A stretch of 64,000 nucleotides of DNA from Parvibaculum sp. (GTDB lineage Bacteria; Pseudomonadota; Alphaproteobacteria; Parvibaculales; Parvibaculaceae), in contig JAUSMV010000030.1 of the NCBI GenBank assembly GCA_030645235.1, positions 496,001 through 560,000 of the forward strand, in the 5' to 3' direction. The position numbers and the translations under genes were made by a program. Positions 1 to 9,523 of the stretch are shown here, in pieces. Below the pieces are notes generated by a model. That model was not told the origin of the DNA. It worked only from the letters and a program-made list of their open reading frames with translations, and searched no databases. Position 1 is the stretch's first letter, and each line of letters starts with the position of its first letter.

Positions 1-9
1 GGGGGCATA

Positions 10-2175
10 ATGCTGACGATCATCAAAACAGGGATCAAAACCCTGTTCACACTGGGGTTTGTTGCACTTATCGGCGTGTTCGTGGTTGCCGCCATTGAAG
101 CCCCCGCGCCGTTTGATGTGGCCCCGCTGAAAGAGCGCGCCGCCCAGTATGACGTCACCATAAAACGCGATACTTATGGCGTGCCGCATATGTCGGGCAA
201 GCGCGACGCCGATGTGGCTTTCGGTCTTGCCTTTGCCCAATCGGAAGATGACTACCGCACGTTTGAAGACACGGCCATTGCGGTCCGCGCCGGGCTTGCC
301 TCGGTCAAAGGCATGGACGGCGCGGTCACGGACTATATCGTGCATCTGATGGGCGTGTGGCAAACGGTGGACGCGAAATATGAAAGCGACATCACGCCGG
401 AGGCGCGCAAGGTGCTTGAAGCCTATGCCGACGGCGTCAATTACTACATGGCGCTCCATCCCGACAAAGTGACACCGGGCTTTCAGCCGGTCACGGGCCG
501 CGACATTGCGGCAGGTTTTATTTTCAAGTCACCCTTCTTCTATGGTTTCGACAAAACGCTGATGGGCCTCTTTGAAGCCAAGAAGGGGTCGCTGTCGAAA
601 AGCGGCAAAGATGCTTTTTTGCCTACCAATGCCCCGCTGCCCGTCGGCTCTAATGCTGTCGCCGTCGGACCTGCCCGCAACGCGGATCATGCGACGCGCC
701 TGCTCGTCAACTCGCATCAGCCCTATACCGGCCCCGTTGCCTGGTATGAAGCGGTGCTGCACAGCGAAGAAGGCTGGGACGTGGCGGGTGGTTTCTTCCC
801 CGGTGCGCCTTTCATGCTGCACGGGCATAACCGGCATCTCGGCTGGGCGAATACGGTCAACGAACCTGATCTCGTGGATGTCTATGAGCTGAAGCTCAAT
901 CCCGACAATGACAATCAATACATGCTCGACGGTAAATGGCGCGACTTTGAAAAGTCAGAGGCCAAAATCCGCGTAAAACTCTGGGGTCCGTTCTGGTGGA
1001 CCGTAACGCGCGAGGTGTTGCGCTCTGAACACGGGCCCGTGCTCAAGGTGGAAGCGGGCACTTTTGCTGTGCGCTATGCGGGTATAGGTCTGTCGAAATA
1101 TGCCAACCAATATTATGCGCTCAACAAGGCACGCAATCTCGGAGAATGGCGCGCGGCGCTGAAAATGCAGGCTATTCCGAGCATCAACTACGTCTATGCC
1201 GACAACCAAGGCAATATTTCATATGTCTATAATGGTCTCTTCCCTGTGCGCAAAGAAGGTGCGGACTGGAGTGGTGTTTTGCCGGGTGATCGTTCCGATC
1301 TCATTTGGAAAGATTACCTGCCCTTCGACAAAATCCCGCAACTCGTCAACCCGCGTTCGGGCTTTGTGTTCAATTCCAACAACACACCGTTCCGCGCGAC
1401 CGGCGACGCTGACAATCTGAAGGCCGAAAATTTCTCACCGACGCTTGGTATCCAAACCAACATGACCAACCGCGCTTATCGTGCCGAGGAAATGTATGGT
1501 GCGGACGCATCGATCACGGAAGAGGATTTCAACGCTTACAAATATGACCTCCTCTACAGCAAACGCTCGCAGCTCGCGGCGATGATCGCTGATGTCGTAG
1601 CGATCGATGCTGGTAGCGACGGAGACCTGAAGGCGGCGCAGGAGATCTTGGAAAGCTGGAACCTCAGCACGGACAAGGAAAGCAAAGGTGCGGCGCTGGG
1701 CGTGCTGATGGGCTTGCCTGTTGTGATGGCCGAACTTCAGGGTAAACCTGTGCCGAAACCCATCGACACGTTGCGCGAGGCGATCACGACGCTCAAAACC
1801 CATTTCGGGGAGCTTGATCCCGCATGGGGAGAGGTCAACCGCTTCCGGCGCGGTACGTTTGATGAGGCCATTGACGGCGGACCTGACACGTTCCGCGCTG
1901 TCTATGGCGAACCGCAAGCTGACGGCACACTCACCGCCAGAGCAGGCGATACGTTCATCATGTTTGTGAGATGGGATCAACACGGCAAATTGTCATCGCG
2001 CAGTGTGCATCAGTTTGGCAGCGCCACGCTGGACATGAAGTCACCGCATTATGCCGATCAGGCCCCGCTGTTTGTCGGGATGCAGACAAAGCCCGTGTGG
2101 TTTGAAGCGGCGGACCTTGAAGGCCATATTGCCGAAACCTACAAGCCCGGCGCGCGTCACGCCCTAAACCGTTGA
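10..2175 (+). CDS. Penicillin acylase family (Ntn) hydrolase
   Basis: A 721-residue protein with an N-terminal hydrophobic segment (about residues 10-30, signal or anchor), so it should act in the periplasm. It has the layout of the penicillin G acylase/AHL acylase family: an alpha-chain region, then a GSN motif in which Ser214 would become the N-terminal nucleophile of the beta chain after autoprocessing, followed by the family-typical HQPYTGP and FPGAPFMLHGHN stretches. Such enzymes hydrolyse amide bonds of penicillins, acyl-homoserine lactones or N-acyl amino acids; the substrate cannot be told from sequence. The ATG follows a G-rich ribosome site at the window edge. Its 3' end overlaps the convergent Hsp70-like gene by 19 bases. 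Confidence 0.88.
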   Translation: MLTIIKTGIKTLFTLGFVALIGVFVVAAIEAPAPFDVAPLKERAAQYDVTIKRDTYGVPHMSGKRDADVAFGLAFAQSEDDYRTFEDTAIAVRAGLASVKGMDGAVTDYIVHLMGVWQTVDAKYESDITPEARKVLEAYADGVNYYMALHPDKVTPGFQPVTGRDIAAGFIFKSPFFYGFDKTLMGLFEAKKGSLSKSGKDAFLPTNAPLPVGSNAVAVGPARNADHATRLLVNSHQPYTGPVAWYEAVLHSEEGWDVAGGFFPGAPFMLHGHNRHLGWANTVNEPDLVDVYELKLNPDNDNQYMLDGKWRDFEKSEAKIRVKLWGPFWWTVTREVLRSEHGPVLKVEAGTFAVRYAGIGLSKYANQYYALNKARNLGEWRAALKMQAIPSINYVYADNQGNISYVYNGLFPVRKEGADWSGVLPGDRSDLIWKDYLPFDKIPQLVNPRSGFVFNSNNTPFRATGDADNLKAENFSPTLGIQTNMTNRAYRAEEMYGADASITEEDFNAYKYDLLYSKRSQLAAMIADVVAIDAGSDGDLKAAQEILESWNLSTDKESKGAALGVLMGLPVVMAELQGKPVPKPIDTLREAITTLKTHFGELDPAWGEVNRFRRGTFDEAIDGGPDTFRAVYGEPQADGTLTARAGDTFIMFVRWDQHGKLSSRSVHQFGSATLDMKSPHYADQAPLFVGMQTKPVWFEAADLEGHIAETYKPGARHALNR

Positions 2176-3470
2176 CGGGCTGAGAGCGCCAGCCCCGTTG
2201 CCACCGATGTTAATTCGCCACCGCCTGCGAGCTTTTCGGCTCCGAAGCGCGTGGCGAATATGTCGCGCACGGCGGGAATGAAGGATGAGCCGCCGGTGAG
2301 AAACACACGGTCAACTTTTGCCGTTTCGATGTTTGCTTTTGCCATCAACTGATCAACACATTGCGCGATTTCTTCAAGTTCCGGCGCGATCCACTCATTG
2401 AAGTCGGTGCGTGCCACATCACTCTCGATGTTGATGAGACCTGAGCGGAACGAAAGCTTCGTCTTTGCATGGACAGAAAGCTGCACCTTGGCGGCTTCAA
2501 CGGCGCGGTACATATCAAAGCCGCGGTTCTCAACGATAAGATGCAGGAGAGCCGCAATGTCGTCGGGCGCATCCGATGTCGGCCCGATATCTTCGAGCAT
2601 TTTGCGCGTCTTGAATGTGTTGAGAAAACTCAATTGATGCCAGCGCTTCAGATTTTCATAGATCCATGACGGTGTCGGCAGGCGCTTGCGGCCTTCGCTT
2701 GTGTAGAACGTGCCCTTGCCCAATTGGGGCGCGATGCAATGCTCGACAATGCGCGCATCAAACGCATCGCCCGCGAGGCCGACGCCGCTCACGGCAATGA
2801 TTGTCTCGGCGCGGTTCTTCACATCGCGCATACCGGGGCCGACATGCAGCAGGCAAAAGTCGCTGGTGCCGCCGCCGAAGTCGCCGATCAGTACAAGCTC
2901 ATCCTTGTTCAAAGTGGATTCGTAGGCATAAGCGGCCGCCACCGGTTCAAATTCGAAATGCACGTCGGGAAGGCCGGCGCCTTTGAGCGCGTTTTCCAGG
3001 CGCCCCACCGCAAAAATGTCTGCCTCATCGCTCGCCTGCCCCAATGAGTTGCGCACGAAACGCGCCGGTCGGCCGACAACCACGGGCGATTGCTTGAGAC
3101 GCTCGATCAGCTCTTCCGAATAAGGCGTCGCATCAACAAGACGCGCCACAACAAGACCGATCAGATTTTCCAGCGTGAAGCGGCTCGAATAAATCTGCGT
3201 TGAAGTGAAGTCAGGATTCGCCAGATAGGATTTGATCGACTGAATTAAGCGCCCGTCCGCACCATCGAGATAGGCGTCGATGGCGGCAGGTCCGGCGAAG
3301 GCATCGGAGCGCCCGTTGGCGTCGCGGTGACCTTCTTCAAAATAGAGGATAGAGCGGAAGGTTGAGAGCACGTCGCCCTTATAATGCACAGGCACGAGGC
3401 TCGCCGCGCCTTCAGCTGGCGCGAGCGCCATCGCGCTGTTGGTCGTCCCGAAATCGAGGCCGATGAACAT
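2157..3470 (-). CDS. Hsp70 family protein, YegD-like
   Basis: A 437-residue actin-fold ATPase. The phosphate-1 loop appears at the extreme N-terminus (GLDFGTTNS), the phosphate-2 motif as LIGDFGGGTSDF near residue 195, and the adenosine motif as FLTGGSSFIPAVRD near residue 400. The chain ends there, so the substrate-binding and lid domains of DnaK are missing, as in the YegD group. The chaperone-like role is not defined for this group. AAGGAAAG lies just before the ATG. The gene stands alone, on the same strand as the kinase gene upstream but 138 bases from it. Confidence 0.85.
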   Translation of the reverse strand: MFIGLDFGTTNSAMALAPAEGAASLVPVHYKGDVLSTFRSILYFEEGHRDANGRSDAFAGPAAIDAYLDGADGRLIQSIKSYLANPDFTSTQIYSSRFTLENLIGLVVARLVDATPYSEELIERLKQSPVVVGRPARFVRNSLGQASDEADIFAVGRLENALKGAGLPDVHFEFEPVAAAYAYESTLNKDELVLIGDFGGGTSDFCLLHVGPGMRDVKNRAETIIAVSGVGLAGDAFDARIVEHCIAPQLGKGTFYTSEGRKRLPTPSWIYENLKRWHQLSFLNTFKTRKMLEDIGPTSDAPDDIAALLHLIVENRGFDMYRAVEAAKVQLSVHAKTKLSFRSGLINIESDVARTDFNEWIAPELEEIAQCVDQLMAKANIETAKVDRVFLTGGSSFIPAVRDIFATRFGAEKLAGGGELTSVATGLALSARQRFRA

Positions 3471-3608
3471 TTAGCTTTCCTTTACATCCGTCTGACGTCA
3501 CGCAATTCGGCGTGCGGTCACAGCAATGCATATGAACGGAACAACTGACGAGGGACGGCGCTTTTAGGGGAGCCGCCGCACGCTGTCAATCATGCGATCA
3601 GGCAGACA

Positions 3609-5462
3609 TCAGGAACGCGCGAAAAGGCTTGTTTTCAGTCCCGTGAGACGCGAGGCGGGCAGATCGACATAGACTTTCGTGCCCTGCCCGAGATCGCTCT
3701 CAATCGTGAGGCTTCCGCCATGCAGCTCGGTCATGTGTTTGGCGAGAGGCAGACCGAGGCCGGTGCCTTCATGCGTGCGCGACAGCGTGCCGTCAAGTTG
3801 CGTGAAGGGTGACAGGGCCTTGGGAATATCGTCGGGAGCTATGCCGATGCCGTTATCGATGACGGCAAGACGCAACCCATCTTTGCTCACACGTGCTTCA
3901 ACGCGCACCGTACCGCAGTCGTTACTGAACTTCACGGCATTAGAAACGAGGTTGATAAGAATTTGTTTCAGCGCACGCTCGTCCGCTGTGAGGCTGATCG
4001 CGGGTTTTGGCAAATGGATTTCGATGTTGATCGATGCCTGTTGCGCGCGGTGGCGCACGATGCGGCAGGCGGAGGCCACAATGCTATCGAGATCAGTCTC
4101 ATCTTCATGTAGTTTGAAATGACCGGCTTCGATCTTCGACAAATCAAGAATGTCATTGATGAGGTTGAGGAGATGGACGCCGCTATCGTGAATATCGGTG
4201 GCGTACTCGCGGTAACGCGGGTTGCCTACAGGTCCGAAAAGTTCGCGTTCCAACGCTTCTGAAAATCCGATAATGGCGTTCAGCGGCGTGCGCAGTTCGT
4301 GACTCATATTGGCGAGGAATTCGGATTTTGACTTGCTGGAGTCCGTCGCCTGATCGCGCGCTTCGCGCAAGGCCTCCGCTTCACGGCGGCGCGCAGTAAC
4401 GTCCTGCAACGCGACAAGCATTGCGGGCAGCCCGTGGAAGCGCACGAGGGCCGCCGAAATATGCACCCAGAGAATGTCACCATTTGCGTTGTTGAGACGC
4501 GCTTCGATGGCATTGCGCGCGCGCTGGCCGATAGCGGCTTCGTCAAGGCGGCGGCGCACATCCTGATCGACAAAGAGTGTGCGTGAATCAATGCCCGCGA
4601 GATCGTGACCTGCACCAAAGAGTTCTGCGGCCTTGCGATTAGCCTGAATGATCCGATGCGTCGAAGGATCAACAAGGGCCATGGCCTCAGGTGCAGCAAA
4701 GAAGATACTCTGAAAATTTTCTTCCGTCGCCACCATGGCGCGTTCAGCTGCCTGACGGTTGGCTATTTCAGTCGTCAACTGCGCGTTGAGATCACGTTGA
4801 CGCTGCAATATCAAAAATTCAGCACGGCGCAAGCGGTTGGTCACACGCACCGACAGAATGCCGATGCCGTTGCCGATGATGAGCAAAGTAGAGATGAGGC
4901 CAACAGACCGCATGGACATGCCATCATATTGCGCGATGATGATAATGAAGACACATGACCCGCCAAGCGTCGCCAGCGCATTGAGCGACAGGCGATTGGG
5001 CACGCCAAAATAAAAAGCAAACACCAGCATCAGTGCGCTTAACGATTGCTCGGAGGCCTGAAAGCCACCGGCGAAAACCGTAATCAGAAATACACCAAAA
5101 ATGTAAAGCTGGCTTAGTGTCATCGCCGCAAAGAACTGCTTCTGCTTGTCCGGCGCGGAAAAGAAAATCAACGGAATGCGAGAAACGAAAAGAGCAAACG
5201 GACGGGCAAATGCCAAAACAAAGAAAATCGGCGTGAAGCCATGGGCCAGATAGTCAATCGCTATAAAGGCGACAAAGGCATAGGCTGCGAGCTGAATACT
5301 GCGCGTGCGCTCCAGTGTTTCGCCCCAAGTGACGTCGCGAAAAGCGGATTCACGCGCCGGATCAGCGAATTCACCGCTCCAGCGATAAGGCTCCACGCGC
5401 AGCAGGTCACCACCTACCCCGTCGCGTACAACATTTGAATCTGAAATGGCAAAACTGGCCAC
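3609..5462 (-). CDS. Membrane PAS-domain sensor histidine kinase
   Basis: A 617-residue hybrid of a multi-pass membrane sensor (several hydrophobic helices between about residues 58 and 205), a short coiled coil (about 210-245), one PAS domain (about 247-355), and a HisKA/HATPase_c kinase core. The phosphoacceptor is His388 in the NMSHELRTPLN motif; the N box (LVSNAVKF), G1 box (DNGIGIAPDDI) and G2 box (GTGLGLPLAK) are intact. Start is GTG, preceded by a GGGGGGACGC ribosome site. No response regulator is adjacent, so its partner is elsewhere. The input signal is unknown; the PAS domain could bind a small ligand or cofactor. Confidence 0.88.
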   Translation of the reverse strand: MASFAISDSNVVRDGVGGDLLRVEPYRWSGEFADPARESAFRDVTWGETLERTRSIQLAAYAFVAFIAIDYLAHGFTPIFFVLAFARPFALFVSRIPLIFFSAPDKQKQFFAAMTLSQLYIFGVFLITVFAGGFQASEQSLSALMLVFAFYFGVPNRLSLNALATLGGSCVFIIIIAQYDGMSMRSVGLISTLLIIGNGIGILSVRVTNRLRRAEFLILQRQRDLNAQLTTEIANRQAAERAMVATEENFQSIFFAAPEAMALVDPSTHRIIQANRKAAELFGAGHDLAGIDSRTLFVDQDVRRRLDEAAIGQRARNAIEARLNNANGDILWVHISAALVRFHGLPAMLVALQDVTARRREAEALREARDQATDSSKSKSEFLANMSHELRTPLNAIIGFSEALERELFGPVGNPRYREYATDIHDSGVHLLNLINDILDLSKIEAGHFKLHEDETDLDSIVASACRIVRHRAQQASINIEIHLPKPAISLTADERALKQILINLVSNAVKFSNDCGTVRVEARVSKDGLRLAVIDNGIGIAPDDIPKALSPFTQLDGTLSRTHEGTGLGLPLAKHMTELHGGSLTIESDLGQGTKVYVDLPASRLTGLKTSLFARS

Positions 5463-5655
5463 GCGTCCCCCCTCTCGCCAGGCGCAAAGACTAGCGATGA
5501 GGAAAACTCTAGGGCGAAACTCTAAAGAAATTGGAAAGCTATACTGACCTTTTTACCCTGCTCAGGCTTTCTTTGGGCAGCAACGCCAACTATTCTCCCA
5601 GACCACACGGCGCAACGATCAGAACAGCCGGTAAATCAGGATGGGAAGGCAGAAA

Positions 5656-6876
5656 ATGACCAGCGGAGCGAGTAAAGGCGGTGTGTTGTCCGGCATCAGG
5701 GTTCTGGACTTTGGCCGCTACATTGCCGGCCCTTATTGCGCGGCCTTGCTCGCCGATATGGGGGCCGATGTCATCCGTATTGAAAAGCGCGAAGGCAGCG
5801 AAGACCGCTTCGTCCAGCCCATCGTGCCCGAACGCGGCGCAGGCGAAGGCGGCGAAGGGGCGATGTTCCTCCAAATGAACCGTAATAAACGCGGGCTGAC
5901 GCTCGACCCGATGACCGAGACAGGCCGCGGCATCGTGAAACGTCTCGTCGCCACTGCCGATGTGGTCGTTGCCAATCTACCTCCCTCAACGCTCACTGCC
6001 ATGGGTCTCGACTATCCGAGTCTGAAGGCTGTGAAGCCTGACATCATACTCACCATGGTTTCAGCCTTCGGTCACGGCGGACCCTATAGCGAACGCACGG
6101 GCTTTGACGGCGTGGCGCAATCGATGGTCGGCGCAGCCTATCTCACCGGCACGCCTGACGAGCCGGTGAAGAGCTATGCACCCTGGGTCGATTTCGGCAC
6201 GGCGTCGCTCACCGCGTTCGGCACAATGGCCGCTCTGATGGAACGGATGAAGACCGGCAAGGGCCAGATCGTGGAAGGCTCGCTGCTTTCGACTGCACTT
6301 GGCTATTTCAATTTCCATCTGATCGAGCAGGAACTGCGCAAAACAAACCGGCAGGCTATCGGCAACCGTTCGCCCTATGCCGGACCTGCCGACATTGTGC
6401 GGACCAAAGATGGCTGGATATTGGTACAAGCCATCGGCGCACCGTTGTTCAAGCGTTGGGCGAAGCTGATGGGCGAAGACCATTGGCTCACCGATCCACG
6501 CTTTAAAGACGATCTGGCGCGCGGCGACAATGGCGAGCATTTGTCCAAGCGCACATCGGAATGGGCGGCGTTGCGTACAACTGATGAAGCGCTCGCCCTT
6601 TTAGAAAAAGCGCGTATCCCCGCCGGGGCGGTCAACACGCCGCAAGAGGCACTGGACGATCCTCATATTCAAGCGATGGGTTATTTGACACGCATGGATT
6701 TTCCAGGCCTGCCCGGCCCTGCCCCGATCATGGAAACACCCGTGCGCCTGTCTGAGACACCGGGCACACTCCATACGCGCGCACCGCTTCTCGGTGAACA
6801 TACCGATAGCATTCTCACATCGCTCGGCTATTCCGCCGCTGAGATCGCAGGCTTCCGTGCGGAAGGCGTTGTCTGA
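5656..6876 (+). CDS. CaiB/BaiF-type (class III) CoA-transferase
   Basis: About 406 residues from the ATG at 5656, chosen over the in-frame ATG at 5641 because GGAAGG sits at good spacing before it. The N-terminus (VLDFGRYIAGPYCAALLADMG) and the following GADVIRIEKREGSED and FLQMNRNKRGLTLD stretches are diagnostic of the formyl-CoA transferase/CaiB/BaiF/AMACR fold. These enzymes form interlocked dimers and move CoA between organic acids or racemise acyl-CoAs using a catalytic Asp. Donor and acceptor are not predictable. Its stop codon overlaps the start of the next gene by one base (TGATG), so the two are translationally coupled. Confidence 0.88.
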   Translation: MTSGASKGGVLSGIRVLDFGRYIAGPYCAALLADMGADVIRIEKREGSEDRFVQPIVPERGAGEGGEGAMFLQMNRNKRGLTLDPMTETGRGIVKRLVATADVVVANLPPSTLTAMGLDYPSLKAVKPDIILTMVSAFGHGGPYSERTGFDGVAQSMVGAAYLTGTPDEPVKSYAPWVDFGTASLTAFGTMAALMERMKTGKGQIVEGSLLSTALGYFNFHLIEQELRKTNRQAIGNRSPYAGPADIVRTKDGWILVQAIGAPLFKRWAKLMGEDHWLTDPRFKDDLARGDNGEHLSKRTSEWAALRTTDEALALLEKARIPAGAVNTPQEALDDPHIQAMGYLTRMDFPGLPGPAPIMETPVRLSETPGTLHTRAPLLGEHTDSILTSLGYSAAEIAGFRAEGVV

Positions 6877-7889
6877 TGGCTGATGTCTTTGCGGCCTTTC
6901 CGCGTTTCCCGCTGGCGCATTTACCGACGCCATTAGGCGAAATGAAACGCCTGCGCGCCGCGCTCGGCCCTGATGCGCCGCGCCTCTTCATCAAACGCGA
7001 TGACTGCACCGGCCTCGGCGGCGGCGGCAACAAGACGCGCAAACTGGAATTCATTGTCGGCGAGGCACTGGCCGAGGGTGCGGACACCATCGTCACAACA
7101 GGAGCACTCCAATCAAACCACGCGCGCCAGACGGCAGCAGCGGCGGCGGCAGCTGGTCTCAAATGCGTTCTCGTTCTGATGGATATGGTGCCCTATCAGG
7201 GGGCCGCCTATCGCCGCTCCGGCAATCGCCTGCTTGATGACATTTTTGGCGCGGATGTCCGCATCATTCCTAAAGGTGCGGACGCCACGGCATTTTTTAA
7301 GACGGTGCTGGGTGAGCTTAAAGCACAAGGCGCAAAAACTTACTTCACACCCGCAGGCGGATCGACTGTCACCGGCTCGCTCGGTTATGCCAATGCCTAT
7401 GCTGAACTCACCGATCAATTGAACGCACTGGGTCTCAAAGATGTGAGGCTCATTCACGCCTCATCCAGCGGCGGCACGCAGGCCGGGCTTATCGCCGGTC
7501 GCATGATGCGGCCCGATGGTCCCGTCGTTTTTGGTGTTAATGTCTATCGGCTTGATCACGACAAGATGCGCGCCGACATTACGCGGCTCGCGGCAGAGAC
7601 AGCAACGCGGCTTGGCCTTGCCACGCCTGCGGCTGATGACATTGTGCTTGAAGACGGATTTGTGGGTGAGGCCTATGGCGTGCCAACGAAAGGCATGACC
7701 GATGCCGTCACGCTGCTTGCGCGCACCGAAGGCATATTACTTGATCCGGTCTATACCGGCAAAGGCATGGCGGGCATGCTCGCTCTCATCGCGGCAGGTC
7801 GCTTCAAGCGCGATGATACGCTCGTCTTTTTACATACGGGCGGCATGCCGGGATTGTTTGCGTATCAGGAAGAGTTTGTCGCGCCGTAA
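6876..7889 (+). CDS. D-cysteine desulfhydrase / ACC-deaminase family PLP enzyme
   Basis: A 337-residue fold-type II PLP enzyme. GGGNKTRKLEF (Lys53 as the expected Schiff-base lysine), the substrate-loop-like QSNHARQ, the SSGGTQAG phosphate loop and the C-terminal HTGGMPGLFAYQ motif match the D-cysteine desulfhydrase/1-aminocyclopropane-1-carboxylate deaminase family. The usual reaction for this branch is D-cysteine to pyruvate, sulfide and ammonia; a role on another D-amino acid is possible. Overlap with the CoA-transferase gene implies one transcript, but no obvious pathway links the two. Confidence 0.85.
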   Translation: MADVFAAFPRFPLAHLPTPLGEMKRLRAALGPDAPRLFIKRDDCTGLGGGGNKTRKLEFIVGEALAEGADTIVTTGALQSNHARQTAAAAAAAGLKCVLVLMDMVPYQGAAYRRSGNRLLDDIFGADVRIIPKGADATAFFKTVLGELKAQGAKTYFTPAGGSTVTGSLGYANAYAELTDQLNALGLKDVRLIHASSSGGTQAGLIAGRMMRPDGPVVFGVNVYRLDHDKMRADITRLAAETATRLGLATPAADDIVLEDGFVGEAYGVPTKGMTDAVTLLARTEGILLDPVYTGKGMAGMLALIAAGRFKRDDTLVFLHTGGMPGLFAYQEEFVAP

Positions 7890-9329
7890 TCAGGCGGCCT
7901 GAGAGGCCACGCGGCCACGACGACGCAGCGTTTCGGCGGCGGCGCTCTCGCCCATTGTTTCACGGAAGTCGACCACGATGTCGAGATAGGTCAGCGCATT
8001 GTCACGCTCGTCGCCTTTGGCGCGGCGGATCTCTTCAACCAACCCGTCTTCATAGGCCACGAGATATGTTTCAATCTGCTGCGTGATTGTGCGGCTATGC
8101 GATTGTACGCCGATGGACTCAGCCGCAGGTGCCAGGCCTGCAATGAATTGCAATGCGCTGAGCGCCTTAGTGATGCGTTCGTTATTCGGTGCATGCGATA
8201 CATCGGGGCGACGCGGGCCGTTTTTGCCGTAGGTGCCGACCTGATGCAGCGGCAAAGCTTTGCCGAGGTCTTGCTGAAAACGCGACATTTCTTCGGTGAT
8301 AGCGGCGGACAATTTAGCGCGAGCCGCAAGAATGCGGTGGCCCCAATCGCTGACACGGCGAATATCAATTTCTTTGAGGAAGCCCTGCGAGATTTCAGCA
8401 AAGCGCATGATGTCTTGCGTCATCTGACCGAGATTGGCTTTGCCCGGACGCATGCTTTCAAATCCACCGGCAATGTCTTCCATCTCGCCAAGGAAAATTT
8501 CGCCAAGCTCGGCAAGTCCGGAGCGGCTCACCGCCGCTTCATTTCCAAAGCCCGACAGTTTGCGCGCCAAACGCAAAACCTGCCATGGCGCCGCCAGGCG
8601 ATTCATCGCAGCGAGCGGAATATAGACTGCATATTCCGGCAGGGCTGTGCGCGCATCTTCGTAAAGTTCGCTCACATGAGCCACATGCTGATCATCAAAA
8701 TCGCCGATATGTTTTGGCAGGTCAGCACGGAGACGCAGCAGGAACGGCGCGACGGCCAGCGCCTCGCCCATAGTGCGCGCATCCTCCAGGATGCTGTCAC
8801 CACCGAGCTGACGCTCCAGCTTGCGGCGATGGCCGATGTCGCGGCGTGTTTCTTCAATCGCACCAAGCAGGGCCGCCGAGCAAGACGCATGGAGGACCGC
8901 AACCGAGCCGCCCAGCGCCACGGCATCATTGTCGAGCGTATGCTCGACCACGCGGGCGGTGATGTCATGCAGCGCGTCGGGAAGTAATTCGCTCGAGAGC
9001 CAAATCCATACAGGGTCAATCGACGAGCGCGCGATCTGGCGCATATGGCGCGCGGGATCGCGACGATTGACGAGAAAATCCTCGAATGGCAAACAAAACT
9101 GGCGCAGCGGATCAGGCAAACCGGGGCGCGGGCCTTTTGCGCGTTCGAGCACAGGGCGCAAAGACTGGAGAATGAGATCATAGGGCAAACCGTCCGCACC
9201 CTGAAGGCGCTGACGCTCCAAACCGGAGGCGAGCTTGCGCGCTGTCGTGGGCGCTAGCCGCAAGAGCAGCGCCGACAAGCGTTGAGCCATGTCCGGGTTG
9301 TGCTTTGTATCCGTCAATTTTACAGCCAT
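7890..9329 (-). CDS. Conserved hypothetical protein, predominantly helical
   Basis: A 479-residue protein without signal peptide, membrane segment or motif that I recognise. It is rich in Ala, Leu, Arg and Glu and looks almost entirely alpha-helical and cytoplasmic. It ends one base after the convergent PLP enzyme stops, and its upstream side faces the YihY gene across a 194-base intergenic stretch that would hold promoters for both. A second in-frame Met lies at residue 14. Length and base composition are like the neighbours, so it looks native. Confidence 0.65.
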   Translation of the reverse strand: MAVKLTDTKHNPDMAQRLSALLLRLAPTTARKLASGLERQRLQGADGLPYDLILQSLRPVLERAKGPRPGLPDPLRQFCLPFEDFLVNRRDPARHMRQIARSSIDPVWIWLSSELLPDALHDITARVVEHTLDNDAVALGGSVAVLHASCSAALLGAIEETRRDIGHRRKLERQLGGDSILEDARTMGEALAVAPFLLRLRADLPKHIGDFDDQHVAHVSELYEDARTALPEYAVYIPLAAMNRLAAPWQVLRLARKLSGFGNEAAVSRSGLAELGEIFLGEMEDIAGGFESMRPGKANLGQMTQDIMRFAEISQGFLKEIDIRRVSDWGHRILAARAKLSAAITEEMSRFQQDLGKALPLHQVGTYGKNGPRRPDVSHAPNNERITKALSALQFIAGLAPAAESIGVQSHSRTITQQIETYLVAYEDGLVEEIRRAKGDERDNALTYLDIVVDFRETMGESAAAETLRRRGRVASQAA

Positions 9330-9523
9330 CTCATCAAGAAATGACGTCTCTCCCGCGAGACACCATCTCTTTTCAGACTACCCAGACATACTTAATAATT
9401 GTTTCATGGCGACGGCGTGAGCTTTCTTAAAGCTTAAGGCTCTTAAAGGTTTTTAGCCGGATTTCTGCGAAATTTTATGTCTTTGGTCTTACGTCCGCCG
9501 CTTTCGCGCACTAACATTGCGCC